Shown here piece after piece: positions 17,923 through 26,725 of a stretch of 64,000 nucleotides of DNA. The translations under genes and the position numbers were made by a program. Origin of the DNA: Bordetella parapertussis (GTDB taxonomy: Bacteria; Pseudomonadota; Gammaproteobacteria; Burkholderiales; Burkholderiaceae_B); NCBI GenBank assembly GCA_945865935.1, contig CAMBFI010000001.1:1-64000 (forward strand), written 5' to 3'. Within the stretch, counting starts at the first letter, position 1; every line of letters begins with the position of its first letter. The notes under the pieces are model-generated. The model had not been told where the DNA came from, made no database searches, and saw only the letters and a program-made list of their open reading frames with translations.

Positions 17923-19212
17923 TTATCGTGAGCGATTTTTGGGAGTGGTTCCCAGCCAAATGCCCAGCACCATCCAAAGCGCAGCAAGCGGTATGGCAAA
18001 CCATGCCAACCCCGCAAGTCCCATGCCCAGGCCTTTTAACAAGCCCTCTGTTTGTGCACCCAGTGCGTCGCCGCCGCGATATACAAACGTATCGATAAAA
18101 GCTTTAGCTTTGTAGCGATCTTCTCTCGCGGTATGTGTAAACAGCGTCTCACGTGCTGGGCGCATGACACCCCGCTGTACCGCTTTGAAGCTGGCCTCTG
18201 CAGCAATGAGCGCGGCAAGCGAGCCAACAACCGCTAATCCAATAAAGCCAAAGGCTACGGTCAAGGGCAGCAGGGCCATGGTGAACGCAATACCAAACCG
18301 CTTGATCAAATGGCTGGTCAAAAAGCCCTGCAAGACGAAGGTTGCCACTTGGGTATAGAAATCGATGCGGGCGAAGGTTTCGGTGCGTGTGTCTGTATCG
18401 AGCGCCAAGGCAGCTACCATTTGCAGCCGCGTGAAGTAGAGTAGGGTGGCGACCACGGCAAGAATCAATACGTACGCCGAGATTCCAAGCAAGAAGGGGG
18501 ACCGCAGCACGGCACTAAAACCTGCCCAGGCATTACCGCCGATTGGCTGTTCGACCTCTTGTTTGGCCGAAGCTTCCGAACCTTGTTCTTTATCGCCTGT
18601 AGGCAAAGGGCCGCACAGTCTCGACATCCACCAGGCACAAAGCGTCGCCAAAACAAGAAAACAGGCCGCCACGAGCAATAGGGTCGCGGTGCCATAGGGT
18701 TTGGCGAGCTGACTGGCGAGCCACGGCCCGAACATGGCACCGAGTGTGCCACCAAGTGAAATCGCACCAAATAGCCGTTCGCTCTGGTCCTTGGTGAAGC
18801 TGTCGGTCATCAGTGCCCAAAACAACATGGTCGCAAATAAATTGAAGACGCTGAACCAAACATAAAAAACTTGACCGCTGATCTGACCAACGTGCGTGGG
18901 ACTAGAGACCAACAACAGATAAAAGCCAACGAGCCCTAGGGCGAAAAAAAGATAAGTGGTGGAAATAAATACTTGGCGTTTGAAACGGCTCACGAGCCAA
19001 CCAAAAATAGGGTTCACTAATAAGGTGACGAGTAGTGTGCCAAAGAAGAGCCAGCGAATTGCTTCGATTCCACGCTGCATGCCAAGCGCTTCGCGCGCGG
19101 GCCGCACGACCATCAGCGCGCTAAGTACAAAAAAGAAAAACAGCCCCGCGACGAGCGTACGGGAGAGTTCCTCGCGGCGCACATTGGTGAAGGTTCGCAA
19201 GAGTGAGGTCAT
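17923..19212 (-). CDS. MFS-type membrane transporter
   Basis: 429 residues with about twelve transmembrane helices. The start VRREELSRTLVAGLFFFFV and VVRPAREALGMQRG resemble the ATP/ADP-antiporter-like branch of MFS carriers found in many betaproteobacteria. Arg-rich loops such as RFKRQ and DQSERLFG lie between helices. The substrate is unknown. It lies in the same direction as the Tat reductase gene and upstream of it, and could form a loose operon with it. Nothing else supports a specific role. Confidence 0.85.
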   Translation of the reverse strand: MTSLLRTFTNVRREELSRTLVAGLFFFFVLSALMVVRPAREALGMQRGIEAIRWLFFGTLLVTLLVNPIFGWLVSRFKRQVFISTTYLFFALGLVGFYLLLVSSPTHVGQISGQVFYVWFSVFNLFATMLFWALMTDSFTKDQSERLFGAISLGGTLGAMFGPWLASQLAKPYGTATLLLVAACFLVLATLCAWWMSRLCGPLPTGDKEQGSEASAKQEVEQPIGGNAWAGFSAVLRSPFLLGISAYVLILAVVATLLYFTRLQMVAALALDTDTRTETFARIDFYTQVATFVLQGFLTSHLIKRFGIAFTMALLPLTVAFGFIGLAVVGSLAALIAAEASFKAVQRGVMRPARETLFTHTAREDRYKAKAFIDTFVYRGGDALGAQTEGLLKGLGMGLAGLAWFAIPLAALWMVLGIWLGTTPKNRSR

Positions 19213-19394
19213 GCGACAGCCTAGACGGCCTAATTGGTGGTGGGGTGAGGCATGAGTGCCGAGTCGATATTACCGACTTACATTGCAAGGCGCGAGAGGT
19301 TCTTTTATAAGCCTAGGAACAAAGCAGAGCTTAGTGCCTGTCGGGTCGGTGGGTGAAACCCGTAAAATCTCGACATCTAACAGAGAGGTCCGTC

Positions 19395-19955
19395 TTGCCT
19401 TTAGCTCCTACCGTTGAACGTGAAGAAATCCATACTAGGCACATTACGATGCGTGCTTATCGCCGAGCAGATGGTTTATATGACATTGAGGGGCGCGTGG
19501 AGGATTCCAAGCCCGTCCCCTTCATGGCGCCGCTTGCGACGGTTGAAAAGCCGGCTGGTGAGCACATTCATGATATCTGGGTCCGCCTGGTGATTGATGA
19601 TGAGTTTCTGATTCACGATGTCGCGGCGTCGTCCGATGCCACCCCTTTTGGTGTGTGCAAAGAGGCACCTGCGACCCTGATGAAGTTGAAAGGTGAGCGG
19701 ATTGGTGCGGGCTGGAACAAGATCGTGCGTGGTCACCTGAAAGGTGCCGCAGGGTGCACGCACATGATGGAATTGCTCGGGCCTCTAGCCACAGCTGCCT
19801 ATCAGGCCTTGTGGCCCTTCATCCGCTCGCGTCCCGACCCCGTCGATGCAAATGGCCGTCCGCTAAAGGTCAATAGCTGTTACGCCTATGCGAGCCATAC
19901 CCACGTCATTAAGCAGATGTGGCCACAGCATTACACCGGTCCAGACAAGAGCTAA
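19395..19955 (+). CDS. DUF2889 domain protein
   Basis: 186 residues if the TTG at 19395 is the start. AGAGAGG (19382-19388) lies at the right distance and LPLAPTVEREEIHTR matches the family start. A GTG at 19353 in frame is possible but gives an extra tail unlike relatives. The family core TMRAYRRADGLYDIEGRV and HDIWVRLVIDDEFLIHDV is clear. DUF2889 proteins are common in Burkholderiales and have no known function. Its stop interlocks with that of the convergent PfkB kinase gene (shared CTAA), so there is no gap between the transcripts. Confidence 0.85.
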   Translation: MPLAPTVEREEIHTRHITMRAYRRADGLYDIEGRVEDSKPVPFMAPLATVEKPAGEHIHDIWVRLVIDDEFLIHDVAASSDATPFGVCKEAPATLMKLKGERIGAGWNKIVRGHLKGAAGCTHMMELLGPLATAAYQALWPFIRSRPDPVDANGRPLKVNSCYAYASHTHVIKQMWPQHYTGPDKS

Positions 19956-20905
19956 TCCTCTTTGACGACTTGCGCGTGTGGGTAAAGCGCGCGCATCACT
20001 TCCGGTTCACAGACATTGGAGTGGCGATTCATGACCGCCGACGCAGCGCTTGCGAGCCCATACGCCACGCAGCGGTCAAGCGCTTCACCCTTGTGCATGG
20101 CCCAAACAAAGCCTCCAACAAAGTTATCTCCGGCCCCAACAGTTGTGACGACTTCTACTGGAATCGCCTGCGCCCGAAAGGCTTGTGACGATGTGACGAC
20201 TAAGGCCCCCGCGTCTCCTAGGGAGAGCGCAACGATTTCGGCCTGTCCAGACTGAACAATCGTGCGTGCCGCCGCCCGCCATTGTGCGTCGGTCTTGAGC
20301 GATTGCCCCGTTAATTCTTCTAGCTCACGCAAACTGGGTTTGACGAGATAGACGCCAGCCTCGAGTGCAAGCTTAAGCGGAGCACCTGAGCTATCGAGCA
20401 CGAGGCGCGCGCCCTTACTTTTTATGGCGGCAGCGAGTGTTGCAAAAAAATGATCAGGCACGCCGCGCGGCAGGCTACCACTGGCAACGACGGTATCCCC
20501 AGCTTGTGCCGCTGCGAGGATGGCGTCGAGGCAGGACTGCCACTCTGGCTCAGTCAGTGTGGGCCCAGGCAAGATAAATCGAAAATCTTTACCGGTTGTT
20601 GTTTCGTGGACTGAAAACGCTTCTCGGGTCTCACCCAAGGTCTGGATGAAGTGGCTGCGAATGCCTTCGGCATTCAATGCTTGCACGAGCAGTTGGCCTG
20701 TGACGCCACCCGCGGGATAAAACGCTGTGCATGCGTCGGTAGAATCTGGATTCAGCACTGAGAGCACTCGGGCGACGTTGATGCCGCCGCCACCTGGCTG
20801 GGTTTTTGCTGCTGCGCAGCGTAATTTGTCGGTATGTACGACTTTGTCGATCGAAGTCGAAACATCGAGCGCTGGATTCATCGTGAGTGTGAAGACTTTG
20901 CTCAT
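19952..20905 (-). CDS. PfkB-family hexose kinase (1-phosphofructokinase type)
   Basis: 317 residues from the ATG at 20905 (MSKVFTLTMNPALD); longer in-frame readings run into the divergent lyase promoter. The PfkB fold is shown by NPALDVS, the GGGGINVARVLS substrate site, VASGSLPRGVP and the ATP-site motif VGAGDNFVGGF, where the Asp is the catalytic base. It phosphorylates a sugar phosphate, most likely fructose 1-phosphate or 6-phosphate. It is transcribed divergently from the CitE-type lyase, with 121 bases between. Its stop overlaps that of the DUF2889 gene. Confidence 0.9.
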   Translation of the reverse strand: MSKVFTLTMNPALDVSTSIDKVVHTDKLRCAAAKTQPGGGGINVARVLSVLNPDSTDACTAFYPAGGVTGQLLVQALNAEGIRSHFIQTLGETREAFSVHETTTGKDFRFILPGPTLTEPEWQSCLDAILAAAQAGDTVVASGSLPRGVPDHFFATLAAAIKSKGARLVLDSSGAPLKLALEAGVYLVKPSLRELEELTGQSLKTDAQWRAAARTIVQSGQAEIVALSLGDAGALVVTSSQAFRAQAIPVEVVTTVGAGDNFVGGFVWAMHKGEALDRCVAYGLASAASAVMNRHSNVCEPEVMRALYPHAQVVKED

Positions 20906-21026
20906 GGCACAGGCGAATCCCTCAGAGTAAGTCCTTCGATTATCGCTCAATCTGCCCAAGCTATACTCAAAGCCATGTGTAAAAAGAGACGGTTCAGGTC
21001 TCTGCTTAGAAAACCGGAGAATTGAG

Positions 21027-21908
21027 ATGCGATCCCTGCTATTTGTGCCTGCAGACAGTTCGCGCAAGCTTGAGAAGTCTTTGCAAAGCGGCGCAGATGT
21101 TTTGATATTCGATCTTGAAGACGCTGTCTCGATGGCGCGCAAACAAGACGGTCGTGAGGAATTGGTTAAGTTCTTGACGCATACCAAGCAAAGCAAGATT
21201 GCAACATCAAAGCTCTATGTTCGTGTGAATGCGCTTGGTACAGGATTGACGCTTGCGGATCTTGCCGCGGTGATGCGCTGTCGGCCCGATGGTGTTGTAT
21301 TGCCTAAAGCAAGTGGCGCCAAAGACCTCGCCTTGCTCTGCGCGTATCTTGAAACGTTCGAGCATCTGTATCCACAAGGTAGTGACCTGACCTCAATCAT
21401 CGCAATCGTGACAGAGAATGCTGAGTCCCTGGCGGGCTTGAATGAATATCGGGGTGCTACGCCGCGCCTCGCGGGCATGATGTGGGGTGCTGAAGATTTG
21501 TCGGGTGATATTGGTGCCCTAACCAACAAGGAAGAGGATGGCTCGGGCGAATGGACCTCTCCTTTTAATTTAGTACGCTCGCTTTGTTTGTTTGCTGCGA
21601 CCGCTGCCGGGGTACCTGCCATCGACACGGTGCCCACGGTGATTAATGATGCCGAAGCGCTGACACGCGAAACGCGTCGCGCCTACCGTGATGGCTTCTC
21701 TGCAAAGGCCGCGATTCATCCCGGCCAAGTGCCGGTTATTAATCAGGCGATGACGCCTGATGCTGCCACGCAGGACTGGGCGCAAAAAGTAGTGGCAGCG
21801 TTTGCAAGTAGTGGCAAGGTGGGTGTTGCGACGTTAGACGGAAAAATGTTGGATATGCCGCATCTGCGGTTAGCTAAAAAAATTATCGCTGCGGCACAGC
21901 TAGCGTAA
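21027..21908 (+). CDS. HpcH/CitE-type acyl-CoA lyase (citramalyl-CoA lyase-like)
   Basis: 293 residues. The CitE fold cleaves a beta-hydroxyacyl-CoA, usually to acetyl-CoA plus a 2-oxo acid. Visible are RSLLFVPAD, IFDLEDAV (Mg site), VRVNALG, VVLPKASG, the MMWGAEDLSGDIGA block and AKAAIHPGQV. The start of this five-gene run (lyase, CoA-transferase, acyl-CoA dehydrogenase, MaoC hydratase, MFS) resembles itaconate or methylsuccinate clusters, where the lyase splits citramalyl-CoA to acetyl-CoA and pyruvate. I infer that role. The next gene starts 34 bases on. Confidence 0.9.
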   Translation: MRSLLFVPADSSRKLEKSLQSGADVLIFDLEDAVSMARKQDGREELVKFLTHTKQSKIATSKLYVRVNALGTGLTLADLAAVMRCRPDGVVLPKASGAKDLALLCAYLETFEHLYPQGSDLTSIIAIVTENAESLAGLNEYRGATPRLAGMMWGAEDLSGDIGALTNKEEDGSGEWTSPFNLVRSLCLFAATAAGVPAIDTVPTVINDAEALTRETRRAYRDGFSAKAAIHPGQVPVINQAMTPDAATQDWAQKVVAAFASSGKVGVATLDGKMLDMPHLRLAKKIIAAAQLA

Positions 21909-21942
21909 GTATCGCGATGACGGTTCAAGAGGTCGTTAAATA

Positions 21943-23151
21943 ATGAGTGGTCCACTGAAAGGTATACGCGTAGTTGATATGACTGCGATATTGATGGGCC
22001 CGTATGCGGCCCAGTTGCTGGGTGATATGGGGGCAGATGTTATTAAAGTGGAGTCGCCCTCAGGTGATATGGTCCGCGACGTCGGACCGATGCAGCATCC
22101 GAGGATGGGATCGCTGTACTTGCATGTCAATCGCAGCAAGCGCGGCATGGTCTTGGATGTGAAGCAAGCGGACGGGCTAGAAGCGATTAAAAAACTCATC
22201 GTGACGGCAGATATTCTGCTCTATAACGTGCGTCCACAAGCGATGGCGCGACTGGGGCTCGGTTACGACGAAGTAAAAAAGATTAATCCACGTATTTTGT
22301 ATGCGGGCACCTTCGGTTTCGGTCAAGACGGTCCTTACGGGCATAAGCCGGCCTTCGATGATTTGATTCAGGGGGCGATTGGTTTACCGTCGCTCATTAA
22401 GCAGGCGGGCTCTGATGTGCCGCGCTATGTTCCATCCAATTTGGTGGATCGCACGGTTGGTTTGTATGCCGCCACCTCATTGTGTGCTGCGCTCTATCAC
22501 CGTGAAAAAACGGGTGTGGGCCAGCGGATCGACATCCCGATGTTTGAGACGATGATTAGCCATCTGCTGAGTGACCACATCGGAGGACAAACCTTTGATC
22601 CGCCCAATGGCCCGCCTGGCTATCCACGCTTACTGGCCTCAGAGCGTCGCCCCTACAAAACGGCTGACGGCTATGTGTGCGCGGTGATTTATAACGATAA
22701 ACAATGGGCATCATTTTTTAATGCGATCGGCAAGTCCGAGATTTTTGAAACGGATGCAAGATTCAAGAATTTGAGCGTCCGCACGCAGCACATCAATGAT
22801 TTACAGGGACTGGTTGCCAAGATCTTTGTGGAGCGCACGACCGAGGAGTGGCTCAAGCTCTTAGAGGTCGCTGACATCCCCACGATGCCTTTGCACACGC
22901 TTGAGACGATTTTTGATGATCCTCATTTGAATGCCATTGAGTTTTTCAAATGGAAGGAGCATCCGACGGAAGGGCGTATTCGCATGGTGGATGTGCCGAC
23001 GACTTGGACGGAGAGCCAACCCGAACATGGACGTCACGCACCACGCTTAGGCGAACATAGTATTGAAGTGCTCCGTGAGCTTGGATATTCAGAGCAAAAA
23101 ATCGCCGATATGGTGCGTCAGGGCGTCACACTGATACCGGACTCAAAATAG
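21943..23151 (+). CDS. CaiB/BaiF (class III) CoA-transferase
   Basis: 402 residues. It transfers CoA between a carboxylic acid and a CoA thioester through an Asp-linked intermediate. Family markers are the N-terminal GIRVVDMTAILMGPYA, KVESPSGDMVRD and NRSKRGM, the catalytic Asp in PSNLVDRTVG (about 170), and GVGQRIDIPMFE. In this operon it is well placed to activate the dicarboxylic acid, such as itaconate or methylsuccinate from succinyl-CoA, which the later enzymes oxidise and split. That role is inferred from neighbours. The acyl-CoA dehydrogenase gene follows 34 bases later. Confidence 0.92.
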   Translation: MSGPLKGIRVVDMTAILMGPYAAQLLGDMGADVIKVESPSGDMVRDVGPMQHPRMGSLYLHVNRSKRGMVLDVKQADGLEAIKKLIVTADILLYNVRPQAMARLGLGYDEVKKINPRILYAGTFGFGQDGPYGHKPAFDDLIQGAIGLPSLIKQAGSDVPRYVPSNLVDRTVGLYAATSLCAALYHREKTGVGQRIDIPMFETMISHLLSDHIGGQTFDPPNGPPGYPRLLASERRPYKTADGYVCAVIYNDKQWASFFNAIGKSEIFETDARFKNLSVRTQHINDLQGLVAKIFVERTTEEWLKLLEVADIPTMPLHTLETIFDDPHLNAIEFFKWKEHPTEGRIRMVDVPTTWTESQPEHGRHAPRLGEHSIEVLRELGYSEQKIADMVRQGVTLIPDSK

Positions 23152-23185
23152 CATTCGAACAGCGCATTGATATTGAGGTGTAGTG

Positions 23186-24352
23186 ATGGACTTTTCATTA
23201 TCGCAAGAGCAAGAGACTATCCGTGAGGCGATCGCGAAGATTTGCGAACGCTTCGATGACCAGTATTGGCTCGAGAAAGACAAACACGGCGGTTTTCCTG
23301 CGGATTTTCATCAAGCACTCGCCAAGGACGGCTGGCTAGGGATTTGTATTCCTGAGGTCTACGGTGGTTCTGGGCTCGGCATCACCGAAGCGGCCATTAT
23401 GATGCAGACAATCAGTGAGTCGGGTGCAGGCATGAGCGGCGCCTCGGCGGTGCACATGAATATCTTTGGTTTAAATCCCGTCGTGCAGTTTGGGACCGAA
23501 GAGCAAAAGAAACGTATGTTGCCGCCTCTGGTAGCCGGCACAGAGCGCGCATGTTTTGCGGTCACTGAACCCAACACTGGCTTGAACACTACGCAGTTAA
23601 AGGTCAAAGCCGAACGTGCCGGTGATCACTATGTGTTGAGCGGAACAAAGGTTTGGATCTCAACGGCGCAGGTTGCAGAGAAGATGTTGATCCTCGCGCG
23701 TACGACGCCGCTTGAGGAGGTAAAAAAACATACCGATGGATTGAGCTTGTTTTATACGGACTTTGATCGTAATTTTATTAAAGTCCATGAGATTGAAAAA
23801 ATGGGTCGTAAGGCCGTTGATTCAAACGAACTATTTATCGACGGCTTAAAAGTCCCCGTAGCGGATCGCATTGGTGAGGAGGGCAAAGGCTTTCATTACA
23901 TCATGCATGGTATGAATGCCGAACGCATCTTGATCGCTGCCGAAGGCGTTGGCCTGGGGAAAGTGGCACTCAAGCGCGCCACCAACTATGCAAAAGAACG
24001 CGTGGTGTTTGACCGTCCAATTGGACAAAATCAAGGTATTCAACACCCGCTGGCAGCCTGCTGGATGGAGCTCGAGGCAGCTAACCTCATGGTGATGCTG
24101 GCAGCAACGCTCTTCGATAAAGGAGAGTCTTGCGGTGCCCAAGCGAACGCGGCCAAATACTTGGCGGGTGAGGCAGGTTTTAATGCCTGCCAGACTGCGG
24201 TGATGACGCACGGTGGCTTTGGCTACGCCAAGGAATATCACGTTGAACGCTATTTGCGTGAAGTCTTGATTACTCGTATCGCACCCGTCAGCCCGCAGTT
24301 GGTATTGTGCTTTATCGCCGAGCGCGTGCTTGGCTTGCCCAAGTCCTATTAG
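23186..24352 (+). CDS. acyl-CoA dehydrogenase lacking the canonical Glu loop
   Basis: 388 residues from the ATG at 23186; a GTG three bases earlier is less well spaced from GAGG. It is an FAD enzyme that makes a 2,3-double bond in an acyl-CoA. The core is clear (CFAVTEPNTGLNTT, VLSGTKVWIS, KMGRKAVDSNELF). Where most members carry the EGT catalytic Glu, this one reads ITRIAPVSPQ. Instead GMNAERILIAAEGVG holds a Glu (about 250) at the place used by isovaleryl-CoA dehydrogenase. Branched acyl-CoA such as methylsuccinyl-CoA would suit the operon. It is followed nine bases later by the MaoC gene. Confidence 0.88.
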   Translation: MDFSLSQEQETIREAIAKICERFDDQYWLEKDKHGGFPADFHQALAKDGWLGICIPEVYGGSGLGITEAAIMMQTISESGAGMSGASAVHMNIFGLNPVVQFGTEEQKKRMLPPLVAGTERACFAVTEPNTGLNTTQLKVKAERAGDHYVLSGTKVWISTAQVAEKMLILARTTPLEEVKKHTDGLSLFYTDFDRNFIKVHEIEKMGRKAVDSNELFIDGLKVPVADRIGEEGKGFHYIMHGMNAERILIAAEGVGLGKVALKRATNYAKERVVFDRPIGQNQGIQHPLAACWMELEAANLMVMLAATLFDKGESCGAQANAAKYLAGEAGFNACQTAVMTHGGFGYAKEYHVERYLREVLITRIAPVSPQLVLCFIAERVLGLPKSY

Positions 24353-24361
24353 GAGAGTTCT

Positions 24362-24814
24362 ATGGCCGGTCTGTATTTCGAAGAGTTTGAGGTGGGTCAG
24401 TTATTTAAGCATTCCATGACGCGCACGGTCACTGAGATGGATAATGTCTTGTTCTCGACCCTCACGATGAACCCCCAGCCCTTGCACTTAGACAAAGAGT
24501 TTGCCGCTAAGACAGAGTTTGGCCAGATCTTAGTCAACAGTTTATTTACCCTGGGTCTAGTGATCGGCATCACGGTGGGGGAGACCACACTCGGTACGAC
24601 CATTGCGAACCTAGGTATGACGGACACGCGTTTTCCACACCCGGTCTTTTATGGCGACACAATTCATGTAGAGACCACCATCGTATCCAAGCGCTTAAGT
24701 AAATCGCGTGGGGACGCGGGGATTGTGGAGTTCGAGCACCGTGGCATCAATCAGCGCGATGAAATCGTTTGTATCTGTCGTCGGTCCGGCTTCATGAAGT
24801 GCCGACCCGCATGA
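24362..24814 (+). CDS. MaoC-like hydratase (mesaconyl/itaconyl-CoA hydratase type)
   Basis: 150 residues, one hot-dog fold domain. The hydratase site reads STLTMNPQPLHLDKEFAAK, in which Asn and His (NPxPLHxD) take the usual D-x-x-x-x-H places of the R-specific hydratase family. This version is found in hydratases acting on branched C5 dicarboxyl-CoA. It would add water to the enoyl-CoA made by the preceding dehydrogenase or taken from itaconyl-CoA, giving the lyase substrate. GQILVNSLFTLGLVIG and DTIHVETTIVSKR are typical of this fold. The stop overlaps the MFS gene start by four bases (ATGA at 24811). Confidence 0.9.
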   Translation: MAGLYFEEFEVGQLFKHSMTRTVTEMDNVLFSTLTMNPQPLHLDKEFAAKTEFGQILVNSLFTLGLVIGITVGETTLGTTIANLGMTDTRFPHPVFYGDTIHVETTIVSKRLSKSRGDAGIVEFEHRGINQRDEIVCICRRSGFMKCRPA

Positions 24815-26088
24815 TCGAGCAACGCCCATCCGATGCCCGGATGGCAGTGATCGTGCTGTTGATTTGTTTCTTATTCAACATGCTTGGTCGCGGAGTGGGT
24901 GACGCGTATGTCACCTTTCTACTCCCGCTTGAGAAAGATTTTGGCTGGACACGCTCTGAGCTTGCGAGCGTCTACTCCATCTACATGATCGCCAACGGAT
25001 TGTCTGCACCCTTCATTGGCATGTTGTTTGATCGCCGCGGTCCGCGTTTCGTCTATTTGTTGGGTTTGCTCTGCTTGGGTATTGGGTATCTGCTCGCTGG
25101 CAACTTGACGCAGCTTTGGCAGTTTCATCTGTGCGTTGGTATAGCGGGTGGAATTGGGGTGGGTGCGTTAGGGATGGTTCCTTCAGCGAGTCTGATTAGC
25201 CGCTGGTTTCCTCACAACACCAGCACTGCCATCGGAATTGCTTACGCGGGCTTTGGTGCTGGGACGCTCGTCATTGTGCCTTTCGCCCAATATCTGAATG
25301 AGGTGATTGGTTGGCGCAACGCGTATTACACCCTAGGAGGGATTTTGATTGGGCTGTTGCCTTTAGTCTTGGCGTTGCCTTGGAAGGTCATTAGGGCTGG
25401 GCGACGGGTCGAAGCAGAGGCTGCTGTGAAGCCGACTGATTCGGTTGTACCGCCTGTTTCTATATCACTCTCAGAGTCGCCCTTGCGCGATGCGATCAAG
25501 ACAACAGGTTTTTGGGCTTTAGCCCAAGCCTTCTTTTTTACGTCGGTCGTGGTCTACACAGTGATTGTGCAGATTATTCCGTATTTGGTGAGTGTCGGCT
25601 TTTCAGCGCTAGAGGCAGCGAGCTCTTTCGGTATTGCCGGAATTCTATCGGTGCTAGGGGTGAGCTCTGCGGGCCGCCTATCGGACCGCTTTGGCGCACG
25701 CTGGACCGCCACATTATCCTTCACCTGCACCTCGATTGGTTTATGCGCATTGCTTGGGTTGATCTATTTCCCCTCGCAATGGTTGCTGATGATCTTTGTT
25801 GTTTTTTTTGGGATTGCACAAGGCGCGCGAGGTCCGATCGTATCGGGCTTGTGCACAAAACTCTTCCCGCGCCATGGGCTAGCCATCATATACGGCGCCA
25901 TCTACGCGTGTATGTCGCTAGGCGCGGCGGCCGGTGCAATGATCTCGGGGTTGTTCTATGACTTCTCAGGCGGTTATAAGGCGAGTATTATTTTTTCGAT
26001 GATGAACGTGATTTTGGCGGTTTCACCATTCTGGTATTCAAAACAGTTGCGGCAGTTTGAGCGTAAATCCTTTGAGCGACAATCTTAA
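24811..26088 (+). CDS. MFS transporter (oxalate/monocarboxylate-type)
   Basis: 425 residues from the ATG at 24811, which overlaps the hydratase stop; an in-frame ATG upstream at 24769 lies inside the hydratase gene. Twelve helices are evident. FGWTRSELASVYSIYM, APFIGMLFDRRGPR and the matching loop AGRLSDRFGARW in the second half are classic MFS loops of the OxlT/monocarboxylate porter group. Fusion with the operon by translational coupling suggests it imports the acid degraded by the preceding enzymes. The histidine phosphatase gene begins 15 bases after it. Confidence 0.9.
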   Translation: MIEQRPSDARMAVIVLLICFLFNMLGRGVGDAYVTFLLPLEKDFGWTRSELASVYSIYMIANGLSAPFIGMLFDRRGPRFVYLLGLLCLGIGYLLAGNLTQLWQFHLCVGIAGGIGVGALGMVPSASLISRWFPHNTSTAIGIAYAGFGAGTLVIVPFAQYLNEVIGWRNAYYTLGGILIGLLPLVLALPWKVIRAGRRVEAEAAVKPTDSVVPPVSISLSESPLRDAIKTTGFWALAQAFFFTSVVVYTVIVQIIPYLVSVGFSALEAASSFGIAGILSVLGVSSAGRLSDRFGARWTATLSFTCTSIGLCALLGLIYFPSQWLLMIFVVFFGIAQGARGPIVSGLCTKLFPRHGLAIIYGAIYACMSLGAAAGAMISGLFYDFSGGYKASIIFSMMNVILAVSPFWYSKQLRQFERKSFERQS

Positions 26089-26103
26089 ATTCTGGGTGCT
26101 TCG

Positions 26104-26700
26104 ATGACGATCGGTATACATTTAAAAAAATTCGCGAGCGTGGTGTTCATAGCGTTGGTATGTCTGTTTAGTTTGACAGGTGTCGCCCGAGCGGATTTGC
26201 TCAGCGACTTAACAAATGGCGAATATGTTTTGATGATTCGTCATGCGGATGCCCCCGGCGTTGGCGATCCCGGTGGCTATAAGCTGGACCAGTGCGCGAC
26301 GCAGCGTAATCTTGGGGACTATGGGCGCAGACAGTCGATCGCGATTGGGCAGTGGCTTGCCGATCGTAAGATTCAGAGTGCGAAGATGTTTAGTAGCGCC
26401 TGGTGCCGTTGCGTGGATACGGCGACTTTGATGAATAAGGGACCTGTTCTCATTGAGTCGGCTCTAGGTTCTTTCTTTGACGATATGCGTCGTCGTGACG
26501 CACAGAATCGTGCGCTGCAAAACTTGATCGCTGCAAATCTGAAGGCCTTTCCAAAACAGCCCCTCATCTACGTGACACATCACGTCAATATTGAGGCCTT
26601 CACAGGACAAGCGATTGGTGTGGGGGATATCGTGTTGGCACGCGTGACCCCTGAGGGTCGCTATGTTTCACATCAGACTTTTTCTAGCCCTAGGCCTTGA
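26104..26700 (+). CDS. periplasmic histidine phosphatase family protein
   Basis: 198 residues. A signal peptide (FASVVFIALVCLFSLTG, cleavage near ARA-DLL) sends it to the periplasm. The phosphatase core is visible: phospho-His in MIRHADAP (about 48, SixA-like RHA rather than RHG), FSSAWCRCVDTA with the second Arg, LGSFFDD, and the second His in VTHHVNIEA. This fold removes phosphate from small molecules or protein. The substrate is unknown. It lies directly after the carrier gene and 25 bases before uppP; whether it shares their transcripts is unclear. Confidence 0.85.
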   Translation: MTIGIHLKKFASVVFIALVCLFSLTGVARADLLSDLTNGEYVLMIRHADAPGVGDPGGYKLDQCATQRNLGDYGRRQSIAIGQWLADRKIQSAKMFSSAWCRCVDTATLMNKGPVLIESALGSFFDDMRRRDAQNRALQNLIAANLKAFPKQPLIYVTHHVNIEAFTGQAIGVGDIVLARVTPEGRYVSHQTFSSPRP

Positions 26701-26725
26701 GTCCATAGCATCACTTTAGATTCTT

